The notes under the pieces are model-generated. The model was not told where the DNA came from. It was given only the letters and a program-made list of their open reading frames with translations, and did not search any database. A DNA stretch of 64,000 bases, from positions 1-64,000 of the forward strand of contig NZ_JACOIJ010000001.1 in the NCBI RefSeq assembly GCF_014692495.1. The letters are read 5' to 3'. Below, piece by piece: positions 53,030-61,287 of this stretch (positions are counted from its first letter, which is position 1; each line of letters opens with the position of its first letter). The DNA comes from Sphingobacterium litopenaei. GTDB lineage: Bacteria; Bacteroidota; Bacteroidia; Sphingobacteriales; Sphingobacteriaceae. The position numbers were made by a program, and so were the translations under genes.

Positions 53030-54415
53030 ATGACTTTAATAAAATCCATTTCTGGAATACGTGGTACTATTGGGGGACGAGCTTCAGAAGGTCTTACACC
53101 TATAGATATCGTTAAGTTTACAGCTGCTTTCGGAAAAATTCTTATAGGCAAATCAGGTAATAAAAAAATTGTAGTAGGTCGCGATGCGCGTGAATCGGGA
53201 GAGATGGTAAGTAATTTAGTAGTAGGTACTTTGCAAAGTATCGGTGCTGAAGTTATCAACTTGGGATTGTCTACAACTCCTACCGTAGAGATTGCTGTTC
53301 CTTTGGAAAAAGCGGCTGGTGGTATTATTTTAACAGCTTCACACAATCCTGGTCAATGGAATGCCTTAAAATTGTTAAATGAAAAAGGTGAGTTTATCTC
53401 TGATATTGAAGGGAAAGAAGTTTTGGCGTTAGGAGAAAGCCTGGATTTTGATTTTGCAGAAGTACAAGATTTAGGTCAGGTAATAAACGATGAATCATAT
53501 TTACAAAAACATATTGATGCCGTAATAGCATTAGAATATGTAGATGTAGAAGCTATAAAAAATGCAAACTTTAAAGTTGCGGTAGATGCGGTAAATAGTA
53601 CAGGTGGTATTTTTATCCCAGCATTATTGGAAGCATTGGGCGTTCAAACCATTTACAAAATTCACTGCGAACCAAACGGTAAATTTCCGCACAATCCTGA
53701 GCCATTAAAAGAGCACTTGACGGATTTATCTGCTGCTGTATTGGAAAATGGTGCGGATTTGGGTATTGCTGTTGACCCCGATGTAGACCGTTTAGTGTTT
53801 ATGATGGAAGATGGTGAGTTGTTCGGTGAGGAATACACGTTAGTTGCGGTAGCGGATTATATTCTTTCAAAACAAAAAGGTAATACAGTTTCTAACCTTT
53901 CATCAACTCGTGCATTGCGTGATGTAACGTTGAAACATGGTGGCGAGTATTTTGCAGCCGCAGTAGGCGAGGTTAATGTCGTTACTAAGATGAAAGAAGT
54001 TGATGCCGTTATTGGTGGTGAAGGTAATGGAGGTGTTATCTATCCGGCTTCGCACTATGGTCGTGATGCTTTGGTTGGCGTGGCTATCTTATTATCGCAC
54101 TTAGCAAAATTGGGTAAGAAAATGTCCGAATACCGTGCTGAATTGCCGCAGTATTATATGTCTAAAAACAAAATCACATTGACTCCTGATTTGGATATTG
54201 ATGGTTTGTTGGATGCGATGCAAAAGAAATATGCACACGAAAATCATACAACTATAGATGGCTTAAAAATTGACTTCGAAAACGAATGGGTTCACTTACG
54301 TAAGTCAAATACAGAACCTATTATTCGTATTTATTCAGAAGGTCCAACACCTGAAGCTGCCGAAGCAATAGCGCAGAAAATAATGAACGAAATGCAAGAA
54401 ATTATTTCGAAATAA
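53030..54415 (+). CDS. glmM: phosphoglucosamine mutase
   Basis: A 461-residue phosphohexomutase converting GlcN-6-P to GlcN-1-P for UDP-GlcNAc synthesis. Phosphoserine Ser104 in LTASHNPGQWNALK, the Mg2+ site GIAVDPDVDRLVFM, the sugar-specificity loop GGEGNGGVIYP and the C-terminal phosphate loop VHLRKSNTEPIIRIY are seen. The GEGNGG loop could also suit a phosphomannomutase, but the overall motif set favours GlmM-type, as in other Bacteroidetes. Confidence 0.88.
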   Translation: MTLIKSISGIRGTIGGRASEGLTPIDIVKFTAAFGKILIGKSGNKKIVVGRDARESGEMVSNLVVGTLQSIGAEVINLGLSTTPTVEIAVPLEKAAGGIILTASHNPGQWNALKLLNEKGEFISDIEGKEVLALGESLDFDFAEVQDLGQVINDESYLQKHIDAVIALEYVDVEAIKNANFKVAVDAVNSTGGIFIPALLEALGVQTIYKIHCEPNGKFPHNPEPLKEHLTDLSAAVLENGADLGIAVDPDVDRLVFMMEDGELFGEEYTLVAVADYILSKQKGNTVSNLSSTRALRDVTLKHGGEYFAAAVGEVNVVTKMKEVDAVIGGEGNGGVIYPASHYGRDALVGVAILLSHLAKLGKKMSEYRAELPQYYMSKNKITLTPDLDIDGLLDAMQKKYAHENHTTIDGLKIDFENEWVHLRKSNTEPIIRIYSEGPTPEAAEAIAQKIMNEMQEIISK

Positions 54416-54419
54416 CATG

Positions 54420-54447
54420 TAAAGCCTTCCAAATTTGGAAGGCTTTA
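54420..54447 (+). terminator. glmM terminator
   Basis: Perfect 14-bp arms taaagccttccaaa/tttggaaggcttta followed by T residues. Confidence 0.85.
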
Positions 54448-54450
54448 TTT

Positions 54451-54951
54451 TTATATATTCTCCGCAATTTTATTTAGTTGATCTGCTGAAATATTATTTT
54501 CTATGCAGTGCATTCCCAAGGAGAAGTTCATGCCTAAATAATTACACGTGGCTTTTATAGGAATCCAAAAGTCATCGTCCAAGTGATTGACTATGGATGA
54601 AGTAACAAAAATTACACTCTTACCTCTCAACTTTCTTCCCAATACCGTCTCAATTGTTAAAAGATCAGATATTCTATCGAAAAAAGTTTTCATCATAGCA
54701 CTCATCGCATACCACTAGACTGGTGTGACAAAAATAATAGTACCATAATTTTCAATCAGTTCCGTAATTAATGGAAAGAAATCATCGCTTTTATTTTGAT
54801 GCGTATAATCGAAATTTGATATGTTATAGACTGCTAAATTATAGAGTTTAATTTTTAGTTTATCAGCAATTGAGTGAGCAATATTGTAAGTATTTCCTTG
54901 ATTGTTGGAGCTTCCGAATACAACTGCAGATTCGAGTTTTTTAACTGCCAT
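54451..54951 (-). pseudogene. flavodoxin-like NAD(P)H-dependent oxidoreductase with in-frame TAG
   Basis: One 166-codon frame: SAVVFGSSNNQGNTYNIAHS with the FMN phosphate loop, then GTIIFVTPV followed by TAG at 54715-54717, then WYAMSAMMKTFFDRISDLLT, KSVIFVTSSI and LGMNFSLGMHCIE. The family has VTPVYWY at this place, so a Tyr codon became TAG. With a single stop the protein is lost; the tail cannot bind FMN alone. Start taken at MAVKKLESAV. Related to NAD(P)H:quinone reductases. Confidence 0.82.
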
Positions 54952-54982
54952 TATACTAAAATACTCATTAAAGTAAAACAAC

Positions 54983-55014
54983 AAAAGCCCTATCAAAATT
55001 TTGATAGGGCTTTT
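54983..55014. terminator. terminator between YqaE-like gene and oxidoreductase
   Basis: Perfect 16-bp inverted repeat without a spacer, aaaagccctatcaaaa and its complement, flanked by A/T runs. Confidence 0.8.
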
Positions 55015-55037
55015 AATAGAATAATTAAACATGTAAA

Positions 55038-55238
55038 CTAAACAAAGTGTGCTTGCTGATAATATCTTTGTAATCTCTTTTTATTTCTCGCGTCAAGATA
55101 AGCTGCAACTGCCCAAATGGCTGCTGGCAACCATCCAATTAATGTACACTGAAGGATTACGCATAGTATTCCTATTAAGATTCTTCCTCTCAAAAAGAAA
55201 GATAACCACGGAAATAAAACGGCTATAAGTATCATCAT
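55038..55238 (-). CDS. YqaE/Pmp3-family membrane protein
   Basis: A 66-residue protein with two hydrophobic helices (AVLFPWLSFFLRGRILIGILCVILQ and TLIGWLPAAIWAVAAYL), the compact layout of YqaE/Pmp3 proteins, which are induced by cold or salt stress and thought to influence membrane potential. The charged tail (DARNKKRLQRYY) is usual. Two adjacent ATGs; either could be used. Confidence 0.85.
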   Translation of the reverse strand: MMILIAVLFPWLSFFLRGRILIGILCVILQCTLIGWLPAAIWAVAAYLDARNKKRLQRYYQQAHFV

Positions 55239-55250
55239 GCTGGGCGAAAA

Positions 55251-55541
55251 TTAAACTAAAGGATTTTCTTCTTGAGCTACAGTTTCTTCAGCTTTAGGCT
55301 CATCGTCTTTACGCTCAACAATGATTTTACATTCAGCAACGATAGCTGCAATCGCACCAACAGCAGCAAAAATTGGAGCTAAAAATACACCTACAATACC
55401 TATAGAAACTGGAAAGCTGATAATTTCTTTTTCGTTTTTGTCGGCTATAGTGATTTTAGTGACGTTAGCTTCTTTGAAAAGGTCTTTTACTTTCTTAAGT
55501 AAGTTTTCACCCGAAATATTAAAAGTTTCTTTGTATGCCAT
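55251..55541 (-). CDS. DUF4342-domain protein
   Basis: A 96-residue protein. It begins YKETFNISGENLLKKVKDLFKEANVTKI, then DKNEKEIISFPVSIGIVGVF and an alanine-rich hydrophobic stretch (LAPIFAAVGAIAAIVAECKI), matching the DUF4342 family, a small membrane-associated protein of unknown function. Acidic tail (EPKAEETVAQEENPLV). A TACATTTG box lies 48 bp upstream. Confidence 0.8.
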   Translation of the reverse strand: MAYKETFNISGENLLKKVKDLFKEANVTKITIADKNEKEIISFPVSIGIVGVFLAPIFAAVGAIAAIVAECKIIVERKDDEPKAEETVAQEENPLV

Positions 55542-55589
55542 AATATTAAAATTTATATGTTTCTAACAATTATCTTTCTGATTATGTTT

Positions 55590-55597
55590 CAAATGTA
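55590..55597 (-). promoter_or_regulatory. -7 element of DUF4342 gene
   Basis: TACATTTG on the minus strand 48 bp before the ATG, matching TAnnTTTG. Confidence 0.5.
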
Positions 55598-55632
55598 GAC
55601 GATGATTTATCTTTTGATAATGTGAATTAGGT

Positions 55633-55674
55633 GAACTCGGTACGTTACTCGGTGAATGGCTGTTTTGACTCGGT
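55633..55674. promoter_or_regulatory. three actcggt direct repeats, possible regulator site
   Basis: gaactcggt (55633), ttactcggt (55645) and tgactcggt (55666) lie in the divergent gap between DUF4342 and the 151-aa gene; the last two 9-mers are 21 bp apart, the spacing seen for LytTR-type activators. Function inferred from spacing only. Confidence 0.35.
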
Positions 55675-55746
55675 TAAGATTTACGGTTTCAGCAGTCTTT
55701 TTGGTAAATTTATGATAAGTAAAAAAGAAGTAATTAACATTATATT

Positions 55747-55752
55747 AGGAGG
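55747..55752 (+). promoter_or_regulatory. unusually strong Shine-Dalgarno site
   Basis: aggagg 8 bp before the ATG at 55761; such sites are rare in this window and it fixes the start over the in-frame ATG at 55770. Confidence 0.6.
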
Positions 55753-55760
55753 ATAGGACA

Positions 55761-56216
55761 ATGCTGTACATGCTAAAGCGAAATTTCTGGAACAACCACA
55801 TTGAATTGTTAAGAGATAATCATGTAATCGGAAAAGTAGAGAAATCGGGTTTCTGGGGAATACATGCGAAAGGATATTTATTGGACAAAAACTATACTTT
55901 CTTAAATAAGGGAAATTTCTCATCTCGTACAGAGATTAGGGATGATAATAATAATTTAATAGGAGAAGTTATATATTCTATATGGTCTTCTAAGGCAAAA
56001 ATAGATTTAAACGGTAAAAAATATTATTGGGGACCTAAAAATTTCTGGGGTACTAAATGGAAGTTGACAGATGAGCTGGGAAGAGAAATTTTTATAGAGA
56101 AAAATGAGTTTACCGTAAACTTTGCTTCTACAGAAAATTTGGAATTTATATATTTCTTGTCCGCTTTTTTACTGTATAATTCTTATAAAAGAATGGCAGC
56201 AGCTACTGCTGCATAA
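55761..56216 (+). CDS. conserved protein of unknown function, 151 aa
   Basis: A soluble, beta-rich protein with repeated short strands: LLRDNHVIGKVEKSGFWG, KGYLLDKNYTFLNKGNF, TEIRDDNNNLIGEVIYS, AKIDLNGKKYYWGPKNFWG and WKLTDELGREIFIE. This tubby-like/LURP-like arrangement is only a resemblance. The C-terminus is hydrophobic with ALLYNSYKRMAAATAA-like sequence (FLSAFLLYNSYKRMAAATAA). It has one of the few strong ribosome-binding sites here. Confidence 0.6.
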   Translation: MLYMLKRNFWNNHIELLRDNHVIGKVEKSGFWGIHAKGYLLDKNYTFLNKGNFSSRTEIRDDNNNLIGEVIYSIWSSKAKIDLNGKKYYWGPKNFWGTKWKLTDELGREIFIEKNEFTVNFASTENLEFIYFLSAFLLYNSYKRMAAATAA

Positions 56217-56247
56217 GCTAATATATTTTGAGTTTATAATCTAAAAT

Positions 56248-56278
56248 AATAAGAGCGAGATTTTGTCTCGCTCTTATT
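56248..56278. terminator. bidirectional terminator (151-aa gene / tcdA)
   Basis: Perfect 13-bp arms aataagagcgaga/tctcgctcttatt with a 5-base loop between convergent genes. Confidence 0.85.
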
Positions 56279-56280
56279 TG

Positions 56281-57012
56281 TTATACTGTTTTCATATCAA
56301 TTAAATCTCGAATGGCAACCGAAGCAATTGCACCACCAAAAGCAGCAGGCAAATACGACATTGTACCATAAGCAGATTTTTTGTAGTTACTTCCATCTGT
56401 GTACAATAAAGAGGCTTTGTCAGGTAATTCTGTAGAGAAAGCGACTTTTACACCTTTACGAATATCGTGTTTACGTAGTTTTTTGCGAATATGTTGTGCT
56501 AATTTGCAGTTGTACGTATCGCTGATGTCGGCAATTCTGATTTTTGTAGGATCTACTTTACCACCAGCCCCCATTGAGCTCACGAAAGGAATATTTGCCG
56601 CATAAGCTTGACGAATCAAGAATAATTTTGGTGTGATACTATCAATAGCTTCTACAATATAATCTGGTTTTTCAGCAATCAAGGCTTCCACACGGTCAGG
56701 AATTACAAATTCTTCATATACTGTCAAATCCAATTCTGGATTGATATCCAACAGACGTTGCTTCATAATTTGCGCTTTTGCTACGCCGTGATTAGTTGCC
56801 AAAGCAGGAAGTTGTCTGTTGCGGTTTGATGGATCTACGGTATCGCCATCGATAATAGTCATTTTTCCTACACCTGCTCGTGCGATGAATTCTGCAGCAA
56901 ATGATCCTACACCACCCAATCCTAACACCAATACATGCGAATTTGCTAATTTTTCTAAAGCCTCACGGCCGATTAAAGCTTCTGTTCTTGATAACCAAGA
57001 TAAATCTTTCAT
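56281..57012 (-). CDS. tcdA: tRNA threonylcarbamoyladenosine dehydratase
   Basis: A 243-residue E1-like (ThiF/MoeB superfamily) enzyme that cyclises t6A to ct6A at tRNA position 37 with ATP. The nucleotide-binding GLGGVGSFAAEFIARAG, the Asp in IIDGDTVDPSNRNRQ, AIDSITPKLFLI and SSMGAGGKVDPTKI are diagnostic of TcdA (formerly YgdL/CsdL). Its start overlaps the end of the tatD gene by 4 bp. Functionally it extends the tRNA position 37 modification theme of mtaB. Confidence 0.93.
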   Translation of the reverse strand: MKDLSWLSRTEALIGREALEKLANSHVLVLGLGGVGSFAAEFIARAGVGKMTIIDGDTVDPSNRNRQLPALATNHGVAKAQIMKQRLLDINPELDLTVYEEFVIPDRVEALIAEKPDYIVEAIDSITPKLFLIRQAYAANIPFVSSMGAGGKVDPTKIRIADISDTYNCKLAQHIRKKLRKHDIRKGVKVAFSTELPDKASLLYTDGSNYKKSAYGTMSYLPAAFGGAIASVAIRDLIDMKTV

Positions 57013-57665
57013 TCTACTATTGTGTATCTAAATATTTTCTTAAAATTTTGAATGATTTGTTCTTGCAATGCAGACATTCTGATTTTTCGAACGCTGCAAA
57101 AATAAGAATAAATATCTACTACATTGGTAGATTTATCATCCGTTTCGAAGAAAATTTTTTCTAAATCTACGGATTGAATAAAATCATCCTGATTTCCTTG
57201 GAGGATAGAAGTGCCAAAGCTAATGTAATAGCCTTGCAGCAGTATAGAATTTCCTAATTCCGCTTTTTTATTAAATCCATGAAAAATAACGGGAACCGTA
57301 ACTTTTTGTTCTCTAAGCGTCGCAAACACTTCCTGATAAGCTTTTACACTGTGGATAATCAATGGCTTTTGCAATTCATTTGCCAATTGAATTTGCTTTT
57401 CAAAAATTTCGATTTGTAATTGCCAATTGGTTTCTGTGAGCTTGTCCAATCCGCATTCGCCAATGGCCAAAGCATTTTCTTTAGAAGCCTGCAATTTTAG
57501 CGTTTCATACTGCGCATTGACATCTTCAAGCACATACCAAGGATGTATTCCCACCGAACAAGGTATCTCTGGAAAATTCTCTTTACCACTGATACAATTC
57601 AGCAATTGAAAGCTGTTTGGAGCTTCTTGAAGTCGATGGTTATGAATGTCTATGTAGGGCAACAT
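57009..57665 (-). CDS. TatD-family hydrolase
   Basis: A 218-residue metal-dependent hydrolase of the TatD family (DNase or related TIM-barrel phosphoesterase). Metal ligands: HNH in IDIHNHRLQ, Glu in AIGECGLDKL, His in IIHSVKAYQEV and VIFHGFNKKAEL, Asp in IFFETDDKSTNV. Shorter than E. coli TatD (260 aa), typical of a Bacteroidetes subgroup. Overlaps tcdA, forming an operon. Confidence 0.88.
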   Translation of the reverse strand: MLPYIDIHNHRLQEAPNSFQLLNCISGKENFPEIPCSVGIHPWYVLEDVNAQYETLKLQASKENALAIGECGLDKLTETNWQLQIEIFEKQIQLANELQKPLIIHSVKAYQEVFATLREQKVTVPVIFHGFNKKAELGNSILLQGYYISFGTSILQGNQDDFIQSVDLEKIFFETDDKSTNVVDIYSYFCSVRKIRMSALQEQIIQNFKKIFRYTIVE

Positions 57666-57756
57666 ACCTGCAATTTACTAAAAGAAATATAGTGGTTGTG
57701 AAAATAATGTTGAAATATTTTACTAAAAATGTTAGCAAAACAAGGTTTTGAATACC

Positions 57757-57764
57757 TAGTTTTG
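57757..57764 (+). promoter_or_regulatory. -7 element of dnaE2-like gene
   Basis: TAGTTTTG 4 bp before the ATG at 57769; implies an essentially leaderless message. Confidence 0.45.
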
Positions 57765-57768
57765 TACT

Positions 57769-60708
57769 ATGTTTTTGAATTGCAAGACTTGGTTTAGTTT
57801 TCATTATGGCACGTATGAGCCTAAGAAATTGATAGCGCACGCTAAAGATTTAGGTATTAAATCTTTGGCGCTGACGAATATTAATTCGACGGCGGATTGC
57901 TGGGATTTTGTGGATAAATGCCAAAAGGAAGGTATTAAACCAATTATTGGCACTGAAGTGCGCAATGAAGATAACTTTTGTTATGTGCTGTTAGCCAAGA
58001 ATAATGCAGGGCTTTTGGCGATACATACTTTCTTGTCTTACCATAAACAAAAGCAAATTCCTTTTCCTGCTAAGCCAAGTTTTACTGTGCACGACGTGTG
58101 GGTGATTTATCGTTATGAAGAACATATTTTACAACAGCACTTTGGTCCGAATGAACTGATTGGCTTGGATATTCCGCATCTAAATAATCTGACTTGGCAG
58201 TTGCATTTGGGATTGGACAAATTTGTGATTTTGCATCCAGTGACGTATCAGGACAAAACGCATTATGATGTACATCGGATTCTGCGTGCAATAGCAAAGA
58301 ATACTTTGCTGTCCAAATTGAGTAAATCTGATTATGCAGGCGATGGAGAAATTCTGTTGGAAGAACAAGAGTTGGTGAGGGCTTTTGCACGTTTTCCATC
58401 CGTTATTTCCAAGACGATGGTAGTCATTAATACTTGTTCCATCGAAATGGAATTTCATACGGATAAGAATCGGAAATATTTCACCACTTCTGCGGAAGAT
58501 GATTCAGCCTTGCTGCGCAAATTAGCAATGGAGGGATGTAAAGTACGTTATGGGCTACGAAACAAAGTCGCACTAGAACGAGTAGAGAAAGAGCTGAAAA
58601 TGATTGCTGATTTGGGATTTAATGCTTACTTTCTGATAGTTTGGGATATTTTACGCTATGCGAATGAGCGTGGATTTTATCATGTGGGACGAGGGAGCGG
58701 GGCAAATTCTGTCGTAGCGTATTGTTTGCGAATTACGGATGTAGACCCGATTAAACTGGATTTATATTTCGAACGTTTTTTGAATCCTAATCGTACTTCG
58801 CCACCCGATTTTGATATTGATTTCAGTTGGCAGGATCGTGATGCCATTTTTGAATATATGTTTATGCGCTATGGTCGACAGTATGTGTCGTTATTGGGCA
58901 TGTATAATACCCTTCAGCGACGAGCTATTATTCGGGAATTGGGAAAAGTTTTTGGTCTTCCCAAAGAAGAAATTGATCGGTTGGTAAGTGCTAGGGAATG
59001 GAATGCAGAAGATAAATTTCAACGCTGGATAAAGAAATATGGCGAGTTGCTGATCAATTTTCCGACAAATATTTCGGTACATGCAGGAGGGGTGCTTATA
59101 AGTGAAAAACCTTTAAATCAATATGCGGTGACCGAATTACCTCCAAAAGGTTTTGTGACAGCACATATGGATATGTTTGAAGCCGATAGGATAGGGCTAT
59201 ATAAATTTGATATTCTGAGCCAGCGTGGATTGGGACATATCAAAGATGCGTTGGAATTGATTGCCAAGAATCGAGGAAAGCACATTGATATTCATCAGGT
59301 CGAAGGCTTTTTTAATGATCCTAAATTGGCAAAAAAGATACGTGAAGCAGACACTATTGGCTGTTTTTATATAGAAAGCCCAGCTATGCGTCAGCTTTTG
59401 GGAAAATTGAAATGTTCGGATTACTTGACTTTGGTAGCAGCGAGTTCGATCATTCGTCCAGGTGTGGCGCAATCTGGTATGATGAAGCAATATATTGAGC
59501 GTTATCTTGATAAGGATAAAGTTGTTTATCTGCATCCTAAAATGAAAGAATTGCTTGAAGAAACTTATGGTGTAATGGTGTATCAAGAAGATGTAATCAA
59601 GGTAGCGCATCATTTTGGAGGTATTTCATTGGATGAAGCGGATATCTTGCGTCGGGCGATGAGTGGAAAATATCGTTCGGAAAATAAGTTTGAAATTCTA
59701 CGACAAAAGTTCTTTGCAAACTGTCGTGCATTTGGTTACGAAGAATCTGTCACATCAGAAGTGTGGCGTCAGATGGAAAGTTTTGGTGGGTATTCTTTTG
59801 CGAAAGGGCACTCGGCTTCGTTTGCGGTAGAAAGCTACCAAAGTCTTTTTCTCAAAACCTATTATCCGCAGGAATTCTATGTTGCAGTAATCAACAATTT
59901 TGGCGGTTTCTATCGTACGGAATTTTACTTTCATGAGTTGCGTCGCAATGGTGGCGATATTCAGTTGCCTTGCCTCAATAACAGCGATTATCTAACGCAT
60001 ATTCAAGGCAATAAAGTCTATGTGGGTTTTATTCATTTGCAAGGTTTGGAAGAACGTTTTGCACATCAAATTATTGCGGAACGAAAACAACATGGTCCGT
60101 ATCGCGACTTACATGATGTTTTCCAACGTTTGCACCCTTCTTCCGAACAGTTAAACTTATTGATTCGAATAGGCGCGTTGCGGTTTACAGGTTTGGATAA
60201 GAAAACATTGCTTTGGGAAGCAAATTTCAAAAGTAAGCGTGTAGAAAAGGAAATTCCAGTCAGTTTATTTTCTACAGATGAACCACATTTTTCGTTACCA
60301 ACTTTCGAAGAAGATCGTTTGGAAGATTTGAAGGACGAATTGGATTTATTGGGATTTGTAGTGGGCGATTTTTTTGAACTGCTGGAAGAAAAATATTTGC
60401 AAGGCGTTATAAAAGCCAAAGATTTACCACAATATTTAGGACAACAGGTAAAAATCGTTGGACGGTTTGTGACGTTAAAAGAAACTTGGACGATAAAAAG
60501 GGAACGAATGTGTTTCGGAACTTTCTTGGATGCAGAAGGCGATTGGCTGGATACCGTTCATTTTCCACCAGTGTATAAACAATATCCTTTTTTAGGCGCT
60601 GGTTTTTATGAAATACACGGTCAAGTGCTGGAAGAATTTGGTGTGTATAGCATCGATGTATCCAGTATGCGCAAGTTAGGGTATAAGTTTGGAACTAAGA
60701 ATAGGTGA
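57769..60708 (+). CDS. dnaE2: second DNA polymerase III alpha subunit (DnaE2-like)
   Basis: A 979-residue C-family polymerase, shorter than a replicative DnaE (about 1150-1450 in this phylum). Layout: N-terminal PHP domain (about 1-230; opening NCKTWFSFHYGTYEPKKLIAHAKDLG), palm with catalytic aspartates in PPDFDIDFSWQ (Asp347, Asp349, Asp351), thumb and fingers with GSGANSVVAYCLRITDVDP and SGKYRSENKFEILRQKFF, tandem HhH (near 790-830) and C-terminal OB domain. It resembles DnaE2/ImuC-type error-prone polymerases, but no imuA or imuB gene is adjacent, so the mutagenic role is inference. A -7 box lies 4 bp upstream. Confidence 0.85.
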   Translation: MFLNCKTWFSFHYGTYEPKKLIAHAKDLGIKSLALTNINSTADCWDFVDKCQKEGIKPIIGTEVRNEDNFCYVLLAKNNAGLLAIHTFLSYHKQKQIPFPAKPSFTVHDVWVIYRYEEHILQQHFGPNELIGLDIPHLNNLTWQLHLGLDKFVILHPVTYQDKTHYDVHRILRAIAKNTLLSKLSKSDYAGDGEILLEEQELVRAFARFPSVISKTMVVINTCSIEMEFHTDKNRKYFTTSAEDDSALLRKLAMEGCKVRYGLRNKVALERVEKELKMIADLGFNAYFLIVWDILRYANERGFYHVGRGSGANSVVAYCLRITDVDPIKLDLYFERFLNPNRTSPPDFDIDFSWQDRDAIFEYMFMRYGRQYVSLLGMYNTLQRRAIIRELGKVFGLPKEEIDRLVSAREWNAEDKFQRWIKKYGELLINFPTNISVHAGGVLISEKPLNQYAVTELPPKGFVTAHMDMFEADRIGLYKFDILSQRGLGHIKDALELIAKNRGKHIDIHQVEGFFNDPKLAKKIREADTIGCFYIESPAMRQLLGKLKCSDYLTLVAASSIIRPGVAQSGMMKQYIERYLDKDKVVYLHPKMKELLEETYGVMVYQEDVIKVAHHFGGISLDEADILRRAMSGKYRSENKFEILRQKFFANCRAFGYEESVTSEVWRQMESFGGYSFAKGHSASFAVESYQSLFLKTYYPQEFYVAVINNFGGFYRTEFYFHELRRNGGDIQLPCLNNSDYLTHIQGNKVYVGFIHLQGLEERFAHQIIAERKQHGPYRDLHDVFQRLHPSSEQLNLLIRIGALRFTGLDKKTLLWEANFKSKRVEKEIPVSLFSTDEPHFSLPTFEEDRLEDLKDELDLLGFVVGDFFELLEEKYLQGVIKAKDLPQYLGQQVKIVGRFVTLKETWTIKRERMCFGTFLDAEGDWLDTVHFPPVYKQYPFLGAGFYEIHGQVLEEFGVYSIDVSSMRKLGYKFGTKNR

Positions 60709-60732
60709 AATTAAAAAATAAATATATCAAAA

Positions 60733-61251
60733 ATGAAAAAGTATTCTATAGTAGTTCATCCTGCTGAGTTGTTGGATGAAATTAAGAAAATCAAACAAGG
60801 TTTAAAATCTCTAATAGGTTGGTATAGCAGTGTCAATGCATTGGCGCATTTTACGATTTGTGAGTTTTGGGCTGATGAAATACAGCTTTATAAAGTAAAA
60901 AAGGAAGTATCGAAGTTAGTGGCGACCTGGACTATACGATTTATTATTTTAGATTCTTTTGACGCTTTCAAAGGAGGAGCTTTCTACATTAGGCCAGATG
61001 AAGACTCTAGTCTTTATTTGCAAGAATTATTAAAAGCTGTAGGAACCAAAGTAAAAGAAATCATCCCAGAAGCTTATACCTGCACAACTCCCCATTTATC
61101 CATTGGGAGAAGATTAAATGAAGAACAATTGGAAGTAGCTAAAAGAACTTTTACTTAATATACGAATTCTTTTATTTGTGATGGCGTAATGATTCGGGAA
61201 TTTAATCCTATACGTAAGCAGTATGATTTGAAGGAATTTATTCGGTTTTAA
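60733..61251 (+). pseudogene. 2'-5' RNA ligase-like protein with in-frame TAA
   Basis: A 172-codon frame of the 2H phosphoesterase (LigT/2'-5' RNA ligase-like) superfamily: first HxT motif in LAHFTICEFWADE and second in TTPHLSIGRRLNEEQLEVAK. A TAA at 61156-61158 follows RTFT; the same frame continues for 31 codons, YTNSFICDGVMIREF then NPIRKQYDLKEFIRF, ending in TAA at 61249-61251. The latter matches the final strand (CDxxVLRxFNPIRKQYD-like) of the family, so the stop removes the last part of the fold. Both catalytic His motifs remain upstream. Confidence 0.78.
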
Positions 61252-61255
61252 AAGC

Positions 61256-61287
61256 AGAGAAGGAATAGCATCCGCTATTCCTTCTCT
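61256..61287. terminator. terminator at AI-2E transporter end
   Basis: Perfect 14-bp arms agagaaggaatagc/gctattccttctct with atcc loop. The stop codon of the minus-strand transporter (61275-61277) lies inside the hairpin. Confidence 0.8.

Noticed and set aside
60066..60419. Minus-strand Ser/Lys-rich ORF within the polymerase gene
   Set aside because: Antisense shadow of conserved polymerase sequence.
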